A stretch of DNA of 32,822 nucleotides. It comes from DATEZO01 sp035255485. GTDB lineage: Bacteria > Pseudomonadota > Gammaproteobacteria > Burkholderiales > Burkholderiaceae_D. This document shows, one piece after another, positions 15,624-22,774 of the stretch; positions within the stretch are counted from its first letter, which is position 1, and the number at the start of each line of letters is the position of its first letter. The notes under the pieces are model-generated. The model did not search any database and was not told the DNA's origin. It saw only the letters and a program-made list of their open reading frames with translations. A program made the translations under genes and the position numbers. The stretch spans positions 1-32,822 of the forward strand of contig DATEZO010000148.1 of NCBI GenBank assembly GCA_035255485.1, given 5' to 3'.

Positions 15624-17927
15624 TTACTGACGCACCAGCCTTAGACCGTTAGCGACAACCAGAAGACTCGCGCCCATATCAGCGAATACCGCCATCCACA
15701 TGGTGCCCATACCCAGCAGCGTGAGTACAAGAAAAACGGCCTTGATGCCTAATGCCAGCGTGATGTTCTGGACCAGTACCGATCGGGTAGCGCGCGACAG
15801 GCGAATAAAACGCGCAATCTTGTTCAGGTCATCGTCCATCAGCGCCACGTCGGCGGTTTCGATGGCGGCATCGGTGCCGGCCGCGCCCATGGCAAAACCG
15901 ATGTCGGCCCGTGCCAAGGCGGGGGCATCGTTGATGCCGTCGCCGACCATGCCGACCTTGCCGCTTTTGGCATAGCCCTCCACCGCACGCAGCTTGTCCT
16001 GAGGCAGTTGATCGCCCAGGGCCTGGTCAATGTGAACCTGGGCGGCGATGGCCCGTGCGGTATGCGCGTTGTCGCCGGTCAGCATGACGGTCTTGATGCC
16101 CAGCTCATGGAGCGACCGGATCGCGGCATGGCTACTGTCCTTGATCGTATCGGCCACGGCAAACAGGACCAGCACGCGCTCGCCATCGGTGAGTAGAATG
16201 ACCGTCTTGCCTTGCTCTTCCAGTTCGCCAAGCTGTGCCTCCAGTGCAGGCGTGCATACCCCCAACTCATGGATCAAGCGGTGATTGCCAAGCTGGTACG
16301 GCACGCCGCCGACCGTTCCGCGTACCCCTCTGCCAGGGAGCGCTGCGAAGTCGGATACGTCAAGGCCAGCGCTGCCGTTCTGCTGCCCCGCCGTCGCAAT
16401 GGCACGGGAGACAGGGTGATCGGAGCGCGCGGCGAGGCTGGTGGCGAGGTGAACCGCATCTAGCCCGGCCGGTTGATCCAGCAAGACGGTATCGGTCAAC
16501 ACCGGTTTGCCGTGCGTGATGGTGCCGGCCTTGTCGAACGCCAGCCAGGCGAGCTTGTGACCTTCTTCGAGATAGACGCCACCCTTGACCAGGATACCGT
16601 GCCGGGTAGCGGCGGCCAGGCCACTGACGATAGTGACGGGGGTCGAAATCACCAAAGCGCACGGGCAGGCGATAACCAGCAGGACCAGCGCCCTGTATAC
16701 CCAATCGTGCCAGACGCCGCCGAGCAGCAATGGCGGGACAAGAGCCACCGCCAACGCGAAGGCGAACACGGTCGGCGTGTAGACCCTGGCGAACTGGTCG
16801 ACGAAGCGCTGCGTGGGTGCGCGCGCGCCCTGCGCCTCTTCGACCGCGTGGATGATGCGCGCCAGTGTCGAATGCGTGGTCTCTGCGGTGACGCGGAATT
16901 CGAACGAACCCGACTCGTTGATCGTGCCGGCGAATACCGTATCGCCGGCAGACTTCTCGACCGGCAGACTTTCGCCGGTAATGGGAGCCTGATTGACACT
17001 GGATTGGCCGGAGGTAACCACGCCATCCAGGGCGATGCGCTCACCCGGCTTGACTCGCACGATGTGCCCGATAGCGGCGGCCTTGGCCGGCAGGTCGGCC
17101 CAACTGCCATCCGGCTGCTGAACCGTTGCGAGTTCGGGCGCAATCTGCACCAGGTTGCGGATCGCATTTCGCGCCCGATCCAGCGACTTTGCTTCGATCA
17201 ACTCGGCGAGGGTAAACAGAACCATGACCATCGCCGCCTCCGGCCACTGCCGTAGCAGAACCGCGCCGGTGACGGCAATGCTCATGAGCGCATTGATGTT
17301 GAGATTGCCGTGGCGCAGCGCAATCCAGCCCTTGTGATAGGTGCCGATGCCACTGATGGCAATGGCGACGAGCGCCAACGCGGCAGCAATCCATTCTGGC
17401 AATCCAGCCCAGTGCGTGACCTCCGCGCCCAGCGCTGCCACGCCTGCCAGCGCCAGGGGCCACCATGGTTTCACTATCGGTCGGACAGCGGGAGCCTTGT
17501 CTGCCGCTTCAGCCATCCGCGAGGTATCCATGCCCAATTCGCGGATCGCGTCCTCGACAGCGGGCAGCGCCTCAACGCGATGCACGACGGTCAGCACCCG
17601 TCGCATGAGATTGAATTCCAGGCCTTGCACCTCGGTCATGCTGCCCAATTTCTTGCGGATCAGCGCTTCCTCGGTCGGGCAATCCATGCGGGCGACGTAC
17701 AGCCGGCTAAGCATGCTGCCGATGGGGACGCTGGCTGCACCCAAGGGAGCATTCCCCGGCGCAGGCGTTGGCACCATGTTGGCTCCGCAACACCCATCAC
17801 CATGATCGACGTCATGCTCATGTGAATGCGCCTGAGTGTGACGGACGTGGGAATGATCGTGGCTGGACGAATGATCGCGGTCGCATGCGTGCGGTGCGCG
17901 GGCAGGTTTGGTGCGGCGATAGGACAT
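15624..17927 (-). CDS. cadA: CadA/ZntA-type Zn2+/Cd2+/Pb2+ efflux P-type ATPase with altered DKAGT motif
   Basis: A 767-residue P1B-type metal pump of the inner membrane. The first 42 residues hold ten His, then CC at 46-47, a likely metal-binding tail. A degenerate HMA domain with MDCPTEEALI (81-90) replaces the usual CxxC. The membrane metal site CPC is at 421-423 (ACPCALVISTP). TGES, SDHP, MLTGDN and VGDGINDAPAL are intact. The phosphorylation motif reads D465-K-A-G-T, where nearly all P-type ATPases have DKTGT; this is a GCC codon at 16529-16527. The change may weaken or abolish pumping, or be a sequencing error. The start ATG 17927 has GGAA 9 nt upstream; the frame opens further to 18029. 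A MerR-type promoter lies just upstream, but no cadR gene is next to it. A Tn3 remnant flanks the 3' end. Confidence 0.92.
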   Translation of the reverse strand: MSYRRTKPARAPHACDRDHSSSHDHSHVRHTQAHSHEHDVDHGDGCCGANMVPTPAPGNAPLGAASVPIGSMLSRLYVARMDCPTEEALIRKKLGSMTEVQGLEFNLMRRVLTVVHRVEALPAVEDAIRELGMDTSRMAEAADKAPAVRPIVKPWWPLALAGVAALGAEVTHWAGLPEWIAAALALVAIAISGIGTYHKGWIALRHGNLNINALMSIAVTGAVLLRQWPEAAMVMVLFTLAELIEAKSLDRARNAIRNLVQIAPELATVQQPDGSWADLPAKAAAIGHIVRVKPGERIALDGVVTSGQSSVNQAPITGESLPVEKSAGDTVFAGTINESGSFEFRVTAETTHSTLARIIHAVEEAQGARAPTQRFVDQFARVYTPTVFAFALAVALVPPLLLGGVWHDWVYRALVLLVIACPCALVISTPVTIVSGLAAATRHGILVKGGVYLEEGHKLAWLAFDKAGTITHGKPVLTDTVLLDQPAGLDAVHLATSLAARSDHPVSRAIATAGQQNGSAGLDVSDFAALPGRGVRGTVGGVPYQLGNHRLIHELGVCTPALEAQLGELEEQGKTVILLTDGERVLVLFAVADTIKDSSHAAIRSLHELGIKTVMLTGDNAHTARAIAAQVHIDQALGDQLPQDKLRAVEGYAKSGKVGMVGDGINDAPALARADIGFAMGAAGTDAAIETADVALMDDDLNKIARFIRLSRATRSVLVQNITLALGIKAVFLVLTLLGMGTMWMAVFADMGASLLVVANGLRLVRQ

Positions 17928-17948
17928 GGCGCAATTCCAATAACGGTG

Positions 17949-17980
17949 GATGTAGCACATTTCACACCCTGAAGCTGCAA
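17949..17980 (-). promoter_or_regulatory. Candidate MerR/CadR-type promoter of cadA
   Basis: Read on the minus strand: TTGCAG (17980-17975), a long 20-nt spacer containing CTTCAGGGTGTGAAATGTGC, then TACATC (17954-17949). The over-long spacer and the CAGGGTGTG half-site recall CadR/PbrR/ZntR operators. The dyad is imperfect (CTTGCAG / CTTCAGG). It ends 21 bp before the cadA ATG. Confidence 0.4.
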
Positions 17981-18099
17981 GACGTCCACATGAAAACGAC
18001 AGGAGCCTGGAGAGTTGCCTCGCATCCATCGCAAGAAACGGTTTGCTTGCGTAAAATGCGTGTTTTGATGCACTGCCGTAAAATCTGACATACGGTCTA

Positions 18100-18132
18100 T
18101 TGACTCGGCACGATTAAATCCTGATTTAATCG
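18100..18132 (+). promoter_or_regulatory. Candidate promoter with a 22-bp palindromic operator upstream of the YitT gene
   Basis: TTGACT (18100-18105), a 17-nt spacer, then GATTTA (18123-18128). A perfect palindrome, CGATTAAATC - CT - GATTTAATCG (18111-18132), covers the spacer and the -10 box, a classic place for a repressor to block RNA polymerase. The palindrome could also act on the divergent cadA side. No regulator gene is adjacent. Confidence 0.45.
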
Positions 18133-18140
18133 CGTCCATT

Positions 18141-18181
18141 TCTCACCCTCTCCCGCAAGCGGAGAGGGCCGGGATGAGGGG
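18141..18181. repeat. Dispersed GC-rich hairpin repeat, copy 2
   Basis: A perfect 8-bp stem CCCTCTCC / GGAGAGGG with loop CGCAAGC, then GCCGGGATGAGGGG. It is closely related to the copy at 6185-6222 in inverted arrangement, and sits in the leader of the YitT gene. Confidence 0.6.
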
Positions 18182-18246
18182 ATCCGGTTCAATACTTCTT
18201 CATTCCGGATCAATATCATTACGTTACGCCTACCTTAATCACTTCA

Positions 18247-18894
18247 GTGAAACCGCCGACCGAACCCTCGATATCCGTTCCAGGAATAACGTTTCCCGCC
18301 GTACCGCCGCATACCCTGTGGGAAGACCTGCAAGCCCTTGTCGCCGGCACCTTGCTGGTTTCACTTGGAGTGGCGATGCTCGGAAAGGCCGGACTCATCA
18401 CCGGCGGCACGGTCGGCCTGGCGTTTTTGCTGCATTACGTTTCCGGGATCAGTTTCGGCAAGATTTTTTTCGTCATCAATCTGCCTTTTTATTACCTGGC
18501 AGTGAAAAAAATGGGGTGGAAATTCACGCTAAAGACGTTCGCTGCCGTTTTCCTGCTGTCGCTTTTTTCCGAACTGCTTCCGTTTGTACTGGCTTTCGAC
18601 CACATACGTCCAGTGTATGGCGCGATCATGGGCGGGTTGCTGGCGAGCGTCGGCCTGCTGGTGCTGTTCCGCCACAAGGCAAGCCTGGGCGGCATCAATG
18701 TACTGGTGCTGTATCTGCAGGAACGCTATGGCTGGCGTGCCGGCCTGGTGCAACTGGTGCTTGACATTGCAATCATGCTGTTGTCGATCCCGATGATCTC
18801 GCTGTCCGCCGTCGCCATCTCGTTGCTGGGCGCCGCTGTGCTGAATCTGACACTGGCCGTGAATCATCGGCCCGGGCGCTATATGGCAATCTGA
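18247..18894 (+). CDS. YitT-family membrane protein
   Basis: A 215-residue polytopic inner-membrane protein of the YitT/DUF161 family. About five to six hydrophobic helices can be seen, starting with LQALVAGTLLVSLGVAML near residue 28. The family motif GLITGGTVGLAFLLHYVSG and the repeat-like GGINVLVLYLQERYG are present. The C-terminal DUF2179 domain found in many Gram-positive members is absent, as usual for proteobacterial versions. Function is not established; transport has been suggested. The start is GTG at 18247 with no clear ribosome-binding site, so the true start may differ. A palindrome-bearing promoter candidate lies at 18100-18132. It is convergent with the D,D-peptidase gene. Confidence 0.85.
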   Translation: MKPPTEPSISVPGITFPAVPPHTLWEDLQALVAGTLLVSLGVAMLGKAGLITGGTVGLAFLLHYVSGISFGKIFFVINLPFYYLAVKKMGWKFTLKTFAAVFLLSLFSELLPFVLAFDHIRPVYGAIMGGLLASVGLLVLFRHKASLGGINVLVLYLQERYGWRAGLVQLVLDIAIMLLSIPMISLSAVAISLLGAAVLNLTLAVNHRPGRYMAI

Positions 18895-18910
18895 TCCGAA
18901 GATCGTTCCG

Positions 18911-18940
18911 GGCCCCCTGCTGCACCGTCCGGGGTCTTTA
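18911..18940 (+). terminator. Weak possible terminator after the YitT gene
   Basis: GGCCCC (18911-18916) can pair with GGGGTC (18931-18936), with one G-U pair, around a 14-nt loop, followed by TTTA. It lies 16 bp after the stop, in the convergent gap. The stem is short and the loop large. Confidence 0.25.
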
Positions 18941-18988
18941 TCGTGGCGTTTCGGAAACGCTCGTGCCCAATGATGGGTAGGCGGTCAT

Positions 18989-19903
18989 TCAGGTAACAGG
19001 GCGTTTCTTGTGAAGTTTCACGCTGTGTCTCTGGTTGCCGACCAGTACGATATGTCTGTTTGACCTGACTTTCCGGCTGACCCTGCGCGGCGCGGCTGCT
19101 TTCGCGGCCAGTAGCGGCTCTCCACTGACGAAACGCTGCACGTTTTCCGCATCCAGGATTCTGGCCGCGCTCGCGCTTGCATTCAGCAGCACGACAATCA
19201 CATGCTTGCCCGCCGATTGCAGGCGCATGATGAGGCAGCGCCCCGCTTCCTGCGTAAAGCCGGTCTTGGACAGCATGATGTCCCAGCCTTTGCGGCCGAC
19301 CAGGCGATTGGTATTGTGATATTCGACCGGACGGCCGTTGATATCCATCAGGTTTTCGGTTTCGGTGGTAATGCGGGTAATTTCCGGATACTGCGATGCG
19401 GCGGTCGCCATTTTCAGCAGATCGGCGGCGGATGAGCGATTGTGCGCGGACAAGCCGGTCGGCTCTTCAATCGTTGTCTGCCGCATGTCGAGCGCCGCGA
19501 TCTTTTGCCTTGCTGCAGCGGCAAATGCGGTGTTACCGCCCGGATAGGTGCGCGCCAGCGCCGCAGCGGCGCGATTGTCGGACGACATCAACGCCAGTTG
19601 CAGTATGGCCTTGCGCGGCAAAACAACACCAACCGGCACGCGTGAAGAACTGTGCTTGATCGTATCGACGTCCCTTTCCTCGATGCTGATCAATTCTTCC
19701 ATATCCTGTTTGGCGTCCAGCACGACCATTGCGGTCATCAGCTTGGTCAGGGATGCGATCGGCACCACTGCCTGCGCATCTTTCTCAAACAGCACTTTTC
19801 CGGATTCTTCCTCGAATACCAGAGCATGTCGTGAACTGAGAGGCAATGCGAAAGCGGAAATTGCATAGCTGAAAAGGAAGACTAATAGTAATTTTTTTAA
19901 CAT
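18989..19903 (-). CDS. pbpG: D-alanyl-D-alanine endopeptidase, PBP7 type
   Basis: A 304-residue periplasmic penicillin-binding protein of the S11 family that cleaves peptidoglycan cross-links. A signal peptide (MLKKLLLVFLFSYAISAFA) precedes the domain. All three active-site motifs are present: S51-LTK (nucleophile), S108-D-N110 and K213-TG. Length and order match PBP7/8 of E. coli; there is no C-terminal amphipathic anchor as in DacA, and the tail is strongly basic (RRVSRKVRSNRH, KLHKKRP), which could hold it near the wall or membrane. ATG 19903 gives the best signal peptide; ATG 19918, 15 nt upstream and in frame, is equally possible, and neither has a clear ribosome-binding site. Confidence 0.9.
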   Translation of the reverse strand: MLKKLLLVFLFSYAISAFALPLSSRHALVFEEESGKVLFEKDAQAVVPIASLTKLMTAMVVLDAKQDMEELISIEERDVDTIKHSSSRVPVGVVLPRKAILQLALMSSDNRAAAALARTYPGGNTAFAAAARQKIAALDMRQTTIEEPTGLSAHNRSSAADLLKMATAASQYPEITRITTETENLMDINGRPVEYHNTNRLVGRKGWDIMLSKTGFTQEAGRCLIMRLQSAGKHVIVVLLNASASAARILDAENVQRFVSGEPLLAAKAAAPRRVSRKVRSNRHIVLVGNQRHSVKLHKKRPVT

Positions 19904-20271
19904 ACGGCCACGCGTCATGAAGTTGTTCTACGGAACAAATCATAGCGTGTTAATTCGTTACAACGTTGCCGAATGTCAGTTGAATGTAAAAAATATTTCC
20001 GGGCGTTGCAGGGATTTCTTGATTTTTTTCCAAGCAGAAGTGCCGTTATGGAAAAAAGGCGGGGAAATTACAGAAAGGAAATCATTTTACCGTCGGGTAT
20101 GGCGAATGGCAGGAACGGCACACCTGCGCAAAAACGCAGCGCACCCGAAGAAGACAGACCTTGAGCCATCCCTCGCACCCTGCCTCGGCAGGGTGCCCTT
20201 GGCGTTTTCGCAAGAGCGAAAGGCGATCCTGATCGACCAGCCGGGAAAAACCGGCCATTGCCGCACCTGGG
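19904..20271. other. Intergenic region with two strong hairpins
   Basis: About 370 bp between the D,D-peptidase and the small zinc-finger gene, both transcribed leftward. Apart from the tandem hairpins at 20175-20221 I see no gene with a ribosome-binding site or recognisable motif; the short open frames on the plus strand have unconvincing composition. Confidence 0.5.
20175..20221. repeat. Tandem hairpins downstream of the zinc-finger gene
   Basis: Hairpin 1: GCACCCTGCC (20175-20184) and GGCAGGGTGC (20187-20196), perfect over 10 bp. Hairpin 2: TTTCGC (20206-20211) and GCGAAA (20216-20221), loop AAGA. Neither is followed by a T-run on either strand, so mRNA-end protection or Rho-linked termination of the small leftward gene is more likely than a classical terminator. 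Confidence 0.5.
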
Positions 20272-20448
20272 TTACCCCCCGCCAATGCCTTCCACGACCT
20301 TGCCGGTGCCACCGCAATCCGGGCAATCGCGGCCGTTTTCGATTTTCCCGGTGCCCTTGCAGCGTCGGCAAATATCTTCGCCGGTGCCGGGCGTGCCGGG
20401 CACCGCATCATCTCCGGGATTGATCTGGTTGTTTGCAGGATGGTTCAT
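20272..20448 (-). CDS. 58-residue DnaJ-type zinc-finger protein
   Basis: A tiny protein whose second half is two CxxCxGxG repeats, CRRCKGTG and CPDCGGTG, the zinc-binding unit of DnaJ. Full DnaJ has four such repeats forming two zinc centres; two repeats are enough for one Zn2+. There is no J-domain, so it cannot be a classical Hsp40. The start at 20448 (MNHPANNQ) is firm: AAGGAG lies 6 nt before the ATG. The flexible Pro/Gly/Asp-rich first half looks disordered. Stand-alone zinc fingers of this kind are usually annotated as hypothetical or 'DnaJ-like'. It lies 105 bp downstream of the GH15 gene on the same strand, so co-transcription is possible. Role unknown; redox or chaperone help is a guess. 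Confidence 0.8.
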   Translation of the reverse strand: MNHPANNQINPGDDAVPGTPGTGEDICRRCKGTGKIENGRDCPDCGGTGKVVEGIGGG

Positions 20449-20553
20449 GCTGTTCTCCTTTACGATAATCGACATGCAAGACAGCGGAATCAAGCAAGGA
20501 GCGAACCGGTATGGTGCTGCAGTTGCCGATGCGGAATCCGCATTCTGCGCCAG

Positions 20554-22383
20554 TCATCCACCCATTCTGTCCAGCGCCAGCCTTGCCATGATCTGCGATA
20601 CATGCGTCAGGCCCTGCGGGAAATTGCCCAGCATCTGCCGCTGTTCAATATCGAACTCCTCGGAAAGCAGGCCGATGTCATTGGCGCACTCCGTTGCGCG
20701 CCGATAGTATGTCCAGGCCGGGCCGCGCCTGCCCTGGCTGGCCAGGCAACCGGCCAGCCAGAACGTGCATGCGATGAATACGCCTTCGCATCCGGGCAAG
20801 CCATCCGCCGTCTTGTAGCGGAGAATCAGCCCGTCTTGATCCAGTTCTTCGCAAATCGCATCGGCGGTGCGGATCATGCGTGGATCGTTGTAGTCGATGA
20901 AGCCGATCCGCGGCAGCAGCAGCAATGCGGCATCGAGCTGATCGTCATTGAATGCCTGTATGAAGATGCCGCGCCGGGAATCGAAGCCGGCACTCTGGAT
21001 CGCATCGCGAATGGCATCGCGCGTGCGCATCCATCGATCGAGCGGCGCCCGCAACCGGTTTTCCCGCGCCAGCCGGATGCCATGCTCCAATGCGCCCCAG
21101 CACATCGCCTTGGAATGCACGAAATGACGCGGTGCGCTCCGAAATTCCCAGATGCCATGGTCCGGCTCCTGCCATCTGGCACAGACCGCATTCACCGCAT
21201 CGGTCAGGAACGACCAGTATTGCCGGTCGATCGGATGATGATTGGCATGCCATTCCCAGGCGATTTCCAGGATGGCGCCATATACATCCAGCTGGATCTG
21301 CGTGGCGGCGTGATTGCCGATGCGAACCGGCCGCGAGCCGCGGTACCCTTCCAGCCAGCCGAGCTCGATTTCGGTCAGGCGGCGCTTGCCATCCACCGCA
21401 TACATGATCTGCAACTGTTCGGCGCTACCTGCGGAACTGCGCTGGATGAACTGCAGAAAGCGCTTTGCCTCCTGCTCGTAACCGGTTTCATACAGCGCGC
21501 GCACCATGAACACCGAATCACGCACCCAGCTGAAACGGTAATCCCAGTTTCTGCCTTCCCCCACGGCTTCCGGCAGCGAAGTCGTCGGTGCGGCAATGAT
21601 GGCGCCGGTACTTTCATAGGTCAGTGATTTCAATATCAGCATGGAGCGCACGGTCTGCATATCCAGTGTCATCTCTCGCGCCCGGCCCCCACCGATCCAG
21701 TTGCGCCACCATGCGCAAGTGCGCTCGAAGCCGGCATCGATATCGGCGGCGTCAAGTTTTCGGGAAACAACCGCCTGATCGATCAGTTCAGGCGATTCAA
21801 AATGCACCAGGAGCCGCACCCGCTGTCCCGCGCTGACGCGGCATCTTGCTTCCAGATCACAATGCCGGATCACTTCCAGCGGGCAGTCGGCATCGATCAT
21901 CAATCCCATGTTGCTGCCGATGGTCGTATAGACGCCGTTTGCATGCCGGCGTGTCCTGGGAATGATTTTTCCGAATTCGAAACGCGGGCGCATCTCGATT
22001 TGCACCTCCATTGCACCCGAAACGCCTTGCACGATCCGCACATGATCGTGCCGCATTTGCCCGTTCACATCGTTGCCGATCGCAAAATAGTCGTACAGCA
22101 GGATTTCCCCCTCGGCTGTGCGAAAGCGCGTTTCGAGAACCATCGTGTCAGGTAGATAACGCCGCGTCACGACATGGTTCGCATCCGTGGGTGAAATTGC
22201 GCAATAGCCGCCTTCCTTCCAGTCAAGCAGGCGGCCAAAACAGCTGTCGGAGTCGACGCGCGGCATGCAGCACCAATCCACCGAGCCGGTGCGCGATACC
22301 AGCGCCGTGCAGTGGCAGTCGCTGATGAAGGCATAGTCCGCAATCGGCGGGTAGCTGCCTTGCCGGCGGGTCATATCCTCCAT
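20554..22383 (-). CDS. Glycoside hydrolase family 15 protein (glucoamylase/trehalase-like)
   Basis: A 609-residue cytosolic enzyme. The N-terminal beta domain begins YPPIADYAFISDCHCTALVS and SVDWCCMPRVDSDSCFGRLL, the usual opening of bacterial GH15 proteins. The (alpha/alpha)6 barrel follows, with NWDYRFSWVRDSVF (around residue 283) and EPDHGIWEFRSAPRHFVHSK (around residue 405), which carries the catalytic general acid region. Known members release glucose from alpha-glucans or split trehalose; the substrate here is not certain. There is no signal peptide. The start ATG 22383 (MEDMTRRQG) has AGGG 7 nt upstream; the frame opens further to 22446. It is divergent from the TPP enzyme gene across about 390 bp. 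Stress-related trehalose or glycogen use is plausible. Confidence 0.92.
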   Translation of the reverse strand: MEDMTRRQGSYPPIADYAFISDCHCTALVSRTGSVDWCCMPRVDSDSCFGRLLDWKEGGYCAISPTDANHVVTRRYLPDTMVLETRFRTAEGEILLYDYFAIGNDVNGQMRHDHVRIVQGVSGAMEVQIEMRPRFEFGKIIPRTRRHANGVYTTIGSNMGLMIDADCPLEVIRHCDLEARCRVSAGQRVRLLVHFESPELIDQAVVSRKLDAADIDAGFERTCAWWRNWIGGGRAREMTLDMQTVRSMLILKSLTYESTGAIIAAPTTSLPEAVGEGRNWDYRFSWVRDSVFMVRALYETGYEQEAKRFLQFIQRSSAGSAEQLQIMYAVDGKRRLTEIELGWLEGYRGSRPVRIGNHAATQIQLDVYGAILEIAWEWHANHHPIDRQYWSFLTDAVNAVCARWQEPDHGIWEFRSAPRHFVHSKAMCWGALEHGIRLARENRLRAPLDRWMRTRDAIRDAIQSAGFDSRRGIFIQAFNDDQLDAALLLLPRIGFIDYNDPRMIRTADAICEELDQDGLILRYKTADGLPGCEGVFIACTFWLAGCLASQGRRGPAWTYYRRATECANDIGLLSEEFDIEQRQMLGNFPQGLTHVSQIMARLALDRMGG

Positions 22384-22774
22384 GTTGACACCCTGAAATT
22401 CAAGCGACTTGCAAGTTGCATGCCGATGCCTGTCGCCAATCCCCACTCGTCATGCCGTGCTGCGCCAGCGGCTGTAATTTTTACCAGACGGGCAGGTAAT
22501 TTTAGCGCTGCGGGAGTAGCGCTTTACCCAATCGGAACGCCTCTTTTGCTTGTCGCCGCTTGCATGCAGTACGGTGCAATCTGGAAAGCATGCCACCATA
22601 AACCTTAAAACCCCGGATGCAATGTGCCTTCCCGGCTACCCTTTACCGCCCTTTTTTGTCAGGCAACCGGGCGCTTTCCATACATGGCTTACCGAATAGA
22701 GCATGTGCGAATCGGCTGCACTGGCATGCCGTTTGCGGGCTACAGCCTTTTCCCCTATTTCATCAGAGGTGCAT
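22384..22774. other. Divergent promoter region between GH15 and TPP-enzyme genes
   Basis: About 390 bp with no convincing gene; the open frames entering it are upstream extensions of the flanking genes. A weak plus-strand promoter candidate is at 22656-22684. No FNR-type box (TTGAT-N4-ATCAA) is seen. Confidence 0.5.
22656..22684 (+). promoter_or_regulatory. Weak sigma70 promoter candidate for the TPP-enzyme operon
   Basis: TTGTCA (22656-22661), a 17-nt spacer, then CATACA (22679-22684), 90 bp before the ATG at 22775. The -35 box is good and the -10 box matches only three of six positions. Confidence 0.3.

Noticed and set aside
19917..20423. Open frame on the plus strand between the D,D-peptidase and the zinc-finger gene
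   Set aside because: It runs through the hairpins and antisense to the well-supported 58-residue gene; no ribosome-binding site and no recognisable motif.
22384..22774. FNR/Anr or sigma54 control of the redox operon
   Set aside because: I looked for TTGAT-N4-ATCAA and for GG-N10-GC promoter elements and found neither convincingly; low-oxygen control remains only an idea.
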